Positions 6,159 through 8,574 of a DNA stretch of 8,574 bases are shown one piece after another. The notes below the pieces were generated by a model, which worked only from the letters and a program-made list of their open reading frames with translations, was not told where the DNA came from and did no database searches. The stretch comes from Bacteroidales bacterium UBA1722. GTDB lineage: Bacteria; Bacteroidota; Bacteroidia; Bacteroidales; UBA932. Position 1 is the first letter of the stretch. Every line of letters begins with the position of its first letter. The stretch spans positions 53,159 through 61,732 of the forward strand of contig DCIQ01000163.1 in NCBI GenBank assembly GCA_002317435.1, written 5' to 3'. The position numbers and the translations under genes were made by a program.

Positions 6159-7922
6159 TTATTCCTCTTTCTTCACGGTGCTGGCCAGACAGAGCTCGTC
6201 CATCTGGATCTGGTCGATGCGCGAAGGGGCGTCGAGCATCACGTCGCGGCCCTGATTGTTCTTCGGGAATGCGATGTAGTCGCGGATGGTCTCCTGACCT
6301 CCGAAGAGGGCGCAGAAGCGGTCGAATCCGAATGCTATGCCTCCGTGAGGGGGAGCACCGTACTTGAAGGCGTTAATCATGAATCCGAAGCGGTAGTCGG
6401 CGTCTTCGGGGGTGAACCCGAGGACTTCGAACATTCTCTTCTGGATCTCCGCATCGTGGATACGGATAGAGCCTCCTCCGACTTCGGTGCCGTTCAGGAC
6501 GAAATCGTATGCGTTGGCGTTGACCTGTTCCAGATCTTCCTTCCGGTCGCTGTAGAATTCCTTCAGCTGTTCGGGCTTGGGAGCTGTGAAGGGGTGGTGC
6601 ATGGCATAGAAGCGGCTGGTCTCGTCATCCCATTCCAGCAGGGGGAAATCCACCACCCACAGGGGTGCATAGACTTTCGGGTCGCGCAGGCCGAGGCGGT
6701 TACCCATCTCGATACGGAGGGAGCCGAGTGCCACCTGTGTTTTCTTTTTGCCTGCGGCAAGTATGAGGATCATATCACCCTCCCGGGCTCCGCAGGTGTC
6801 CGCGATGGCCTTGAGGTCTTCGGGGGAGTAGAATTTGTCCACCGAGGATTTGATGGTGCCGTCGGCGTTTACGCGGATATAGACGAGTCCCTTCATTCCT
6901 ATCTGGGGTCTCTTCACCCATTCGGTGAGTTCGTCCACCTGCTTGCGGGTGTATCCGGCGATGCCGGGTACGCAGATGGCACCGACATATTCAGCGGAAT
7001 CGAAGACGCTGAAGTCGTGGCCTTTCACCATCGGGGTGAGTTCGTGAATCTCCATCCCGAAACGGATATCGGGCTTGTCGGAGCCGTACTTCGACATCGC
7101 TTCGGCATAAGGCATGCGGAGGAACGGTTCGTTGAATTCCTTTCCGAGGACATTTCGGAAAAGGGTCTTGATGAGTCCTTCGAAGGTCTCCAGGATATCA
7201 TCCCTTTCTACGAACGACATTTCGCAGTCCACTTGTGTGAACTCGGGCTGACGGTCGGCGCGGAGGTCTTCGTCGCGGAAACAGCGGACTATCTGGAAAT
7301 AGCGGTCATAACCGGCCACCATCAGGAGCTGTTTCTGCTGCTGGGGACTCTGGGGAAGGGCGTAGAACTGTCCGGGATTCATACGTGAAGGTACCACGAA
7401 GTCGCGGGCTCCTTCGGGAGTCGATTTGATGAGATACGGAGTCTCTATCTCCATGAAATTCTGGGAGTCGAGATAGTTCCTTATCTCGTGGGCCATACGG
7501 TGGCGGAGCTGGAGCGCTTTCTTCAGCGGATTGCGGCGAAGGTCGAGGTAGCGGTATTTCGCACGGAGTTCTTCTCCTCCGTCTGATACGTCTTCGATGG
7601 TGAAGGGGGGCACTTCGGCCGGGTTGAGTACGTTCAGCGTCTGAAGTTCCACTTCTATCTCGCCTGTCTCTATTTTGGCGTTTTTCGACTGGCGTTCCTT
7701 CACGGTACCTGTGGCCTGGATGACGAATTCGCGGCCGAGTTTCGATACCTGGGCATTCAGGTCTTCATTTTCCGTCACTATCTGAGTGATGCCATATCTG
7801 TCGCGGAGGTCGATGAAGCTCATCCCTCCCATTTTTCTGACTCTCTGTACCCAGCCGGCGAGGGTCACCTGCTTCCCGGCATCGCAGAGGCGGAGTTCTC
7901 CGCAAGTGTTAGTTCTGTACAT
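6159..7922 (-). CDS. aspS: Aspartate--tRNA ligase
   Basis: AspS is a cytoplasmic class IIb aminoacyl-tRNA synthetase that charges tRNA-Asp. The product is 587 aa, close to the 590 aa of E. coli, with the bacterial domain order. An N-terminal OB-fold anticodon-binding domain spans about 1-105 (LAGWVQRVRKMGGMSFIDLRD). The catalytic core has QSPQQQKQLL at 191-200 and motif 2, FRDEDLRADRQPEF, at 215-228. A bacterial GAD insertion spans about 285-410. Motif 3, GGIAFGFDRF, lies at 527-536. The start at 7922 gives the usual MYRTNTCGEL opening. Whether the enzyme is discriminating or also charges tRNA-Asn cannot be decided here. It is convergent with the symporter gene and divergent from the rightmost gene. 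Nothing is missing or broken. Confidence 0.97.
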   Translation of the reverse strand: MYRTNTCGELRLCDAGKQVTLAGWVQRVRKMGGMSFIDLRDRYGITQIVTENEDLNAQVSKLGREFVIQATGTVKERQSKNAKIETGEIEVELQTLNVLNPAEVPPFTIEDVSDGGEELRAKYRYLDLRRNPLKKALQLRHRMAHEIRNYLDSQNFMEIETPYLIKSTPEGARDFVVPSRMNPGQFYALPQSPQQQKQLLMVAGYDRYFQIVRCFRDEDLRADRQPEFTQVDCEMSFVERDDILETFEGLIKTLFRNVLGKEFNEPFLRMPYAEAMSKYGSDKPDIRFGMEIHELTPMVKGHDFSVFDSAEYVGAICVPGIAGYTRKQVDELTEWVKRPQIGMKGLVYIRVNADGTIKSSVDKFYSPEDLKAIADTCGAREGDMILILAAGKKKTQVALGSLRIEMGNRLGLRDPKVYAPLWVVDFPLLEWDDETSRFYAMHHPFTAPKPEQLKEFYSDRKEDLEQVNANAYDFVLNGTEVGGGSIRIHDAEIQKRMFEVLGFTPEDADYRFGFMINAFKYGAPPHGGIAFGFDRFCALFGGQETIRDYIAFPKNNQGRDVMLDAPSRIDQIQMDELCLASTVKKEE

Positions 7923-7963
7923 ATCTAATTAATAAATTATAGACGAAGTCTCTTATCAATCTG

Positions 7964-7971
7964 CAAATTTA
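7964..7971 (-). promoter_or_regulatory. Bacteroidota -7 element for aspS
   Basis: Read on the minus strand this is TAAATTTG, an exact TAnnTTTG match. Transcription would begin near 7960, giving a leader of about 38 bases. No TTTG sits at the expected -33 place (about 7992-7995); that stretch is covered by palindromic sequence instead. Confidence 0.6.
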
Positions 7972-7974
7972 GCA

Positions 7975-7990
7975 ATCATTAAGTAATGAT
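7975..7990. repeat. Palindrome ATCATTAAGTAATGAT, candidate operator
   Basis: Two 7-bp arms (ATCATTA and TAATGAT) are separated by AG. The element fills almost the whole spacer between the aspS -7 element and its expected -33 position, where a bound repressor could block RNA polymerase. It is followed directly by a second palindrome. Confidence 0.45.
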
Positions 7991-8003
7991 GACTAATAAG
8001 TCA
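7990..8003. repeat. Palindrome TGACTAATAAGTCA, candidate operator
   Basis: Two 5-bp arms (TGACT and AGTCA) surround AATA. It shares base 7990 with the preceding palindrome and covers the expected -33 place of the aspS promoter. It lies about 70 to 80 bases upstream of the predicted transcription start of the rightward gene, so it could serve either direction. Confidence 0.4.
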
Positions 8004-8036
8004 AGATAAAATAATATGGTAATCTTTCCTGATATT

Positions 8037-8068
8037 TTTGAGAAAGGATTTCTTTTCCCGTACCTTTA
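8037..8068 (+). promoter_or_regulatory. Bacteroidota promoter for the rightmost glycoside hydrolase gene
   Basis: TTTG at 8037-8040 and TACCTTTA at 8061-8068 are separated by 20 bases, the ideal spacing for the -33/-7 pair. The -7 element differs from TAnnTTTG only in its last base. Transcription would start near 8072, two bases before the ATG, so the mRNA would be nearly leaderless. A small inverted repeat, AGAAA-GGA-TTTCT (8041-8053), lies in the spacer. Confidence 0.7.
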
Positions 8069-8073
8069 CGGAT

Positions 8074-8574
8074 ATGAAAAAAACAGCCCTCATCATCGCC
8101 GCCCTGTTGGCCGCCGTCACTCCTCTCTATGCCGGGAATTTTACAAAAGATGTGTCATTCAGTTATGCCGGGAAAGCCTTTTCCGCTGACGGATGGAGAA
8201 AGAACGCCACTGTCGTAGATAGTGAGACCACTACAGTCGAATACATCTCCCCCGACGGGAGATTGAAATATTCTGTCGTCACCAGAGAGTATTCCGATTT
8301 TCCGGTGGTGGAGACGAGACCTTATCTGGAATGTATATCTTCAGATTCCACGGATTTCATAGATGATTTCGTTTCGCTCCACCTTACCCGTCCCCATACC
8401 TCGGGCAGCGTGAGGGTCAGGCGCATGACAGGCTCGCTTTCCAGTTATACCGATTTCTGCCGTCAGGATGTTCTGCTTCAGGGGCGCCACGAATGTGATT
8501 ATGTGAAGATGAGTTCCCCTGAAGGCCGTTCAAGCGCGTGGCTGCCCTATTTCGGGGTGGATTTCGATTCCGGC
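8074..8574 (+). CDS. Secreted glycoside hydrolase, probably alpha-galactosidase-like (GH36 type), N-terminal part
   Basis: The frame stays open for 167 codons from ATG 8074 to the right edge with no stop, so the gene is truncated by the window. Residues 1-20 (MKKTALIIAALLAAVTPLYA) form a signal peptide with a likely cleavage after LYA and no lipobox Cys, so the product is probably periplasmic. The remainder looks like the N-terminal beta-sandwich of GH36-type alpha-galactosidases: a VEYISPDGRLKYSV strand, YSDFPVVETRPYLEC, a DFIDDF segment, and SSPEGRSSAWLPYFGVDF, which normally precedes the catalytic barrel. The catalytic residues are outside the window, so the family call rests on pattern resemblance and another barrel hydrolase with a similar N-domain is possible. 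The promoter at 8037-8068 fits this start. Confidence 0.62.
   Translation, partial: MKKTALIIAALLAAVTPLYAGNFTKDVSFSYAGKAFSADGWRKNATVVDSETTTVEYISPDGRLKYSVVTREYSDFPVVETRPYLECISSDSTDFIDDFVSLHLTRPHTSGSVRVRRMTGSLSSYTDFCRQDVLLQGRHECDYVKMSSPEGRSSAWLPYFGVDFDSG

Noticed and set aside
6345..7388. 347-codon open frame on the plus strand opposite aspS
   Set aside because: It mirrors the aspS codons; no promoter, no recognisable motif, and aspS is complete on the other strand.
1130..8574. A polysaccharide utilisation locus built on the two glycoside hydrolases
   Set aside because: The enzymes are separated by thyA, folA, a symporter gene and aspS in different orientations, and no SusC/SusD or sensor gene is present.
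1..8574. CRISPR array, tRNA or rRNA gene, insertion sequence, or defence island
   Set aside because: The intergenic gaps are all 151 bases or less; I saw no regularly spaced repeats, cloverleaf, transposase or terminal inverted repeats.

Overview
The window reads as chromosomal DNA of a gut-type Bacteroidota, most likely order Bacteroidales. The support is the phylum-specific promoter elements (-7 TAnnTTTG, -33 TTTG) before several genes, the lack of Shine-Dalgarno sequences before those starts, a GH92 lipoprotein, and an AAA-ATPase-like/PD-(D/E)XK protein of a kind greatly expanded in Bacteroidales. The genus cannot be fixed from this window.

Layout from left to right. (1) The C-terminal two thirds of an AAA-ATPase-like/PD-(D/E)XK protein, cut by the left edge. 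(2) A GH92 alpha-mannosidase lipoprotein with its own -7 element. (3) thyA and folA, 11 bases apart, followed after 63 bases by an NSS-family sodium:amino-acid symporter. I see no promoter or terminator between the three, so they probably form one transcript that starts just before thyA. (4) A strong symmetrical hairpin at 6104-6140 that separates the symporter from the convergent aspS on the minus strand. (5) A 151-base divergent intergenic region with a promoter for aspS, a promoter for the rightmost gene and two adjacent palindromes. (6) The secreted N-terminus of a probable alpha-galactosidase-like glycoside hydrolase, cut by the right edge.

ThyA and FolA work as a cycle: ThyA makes dTMP and oxidises methylene-tetrahydrofolate to dihydrofolate, and FolA reduces it back. 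AspS is translation housekeeping. The two glycoside hydrolases point to glycan foraging, but no SusC/SusD pair or regulator is visible, so no polysaccharide utilisation locus can be claimed. Most of the window is ordinary core genome. The observations most worth following are in the non-coding DNA: a degenerate TTCCATAG repeat leading into the symporter start, promoters that predict nearly leaderless mRNAs for thyA and the rightmost gene, and the double palindrome upstream of aspS. Two proteins also show unusual residues: the DHFR cofactor site and the GH92 N-terminal domain. I found no convincing novel multi-gene system.
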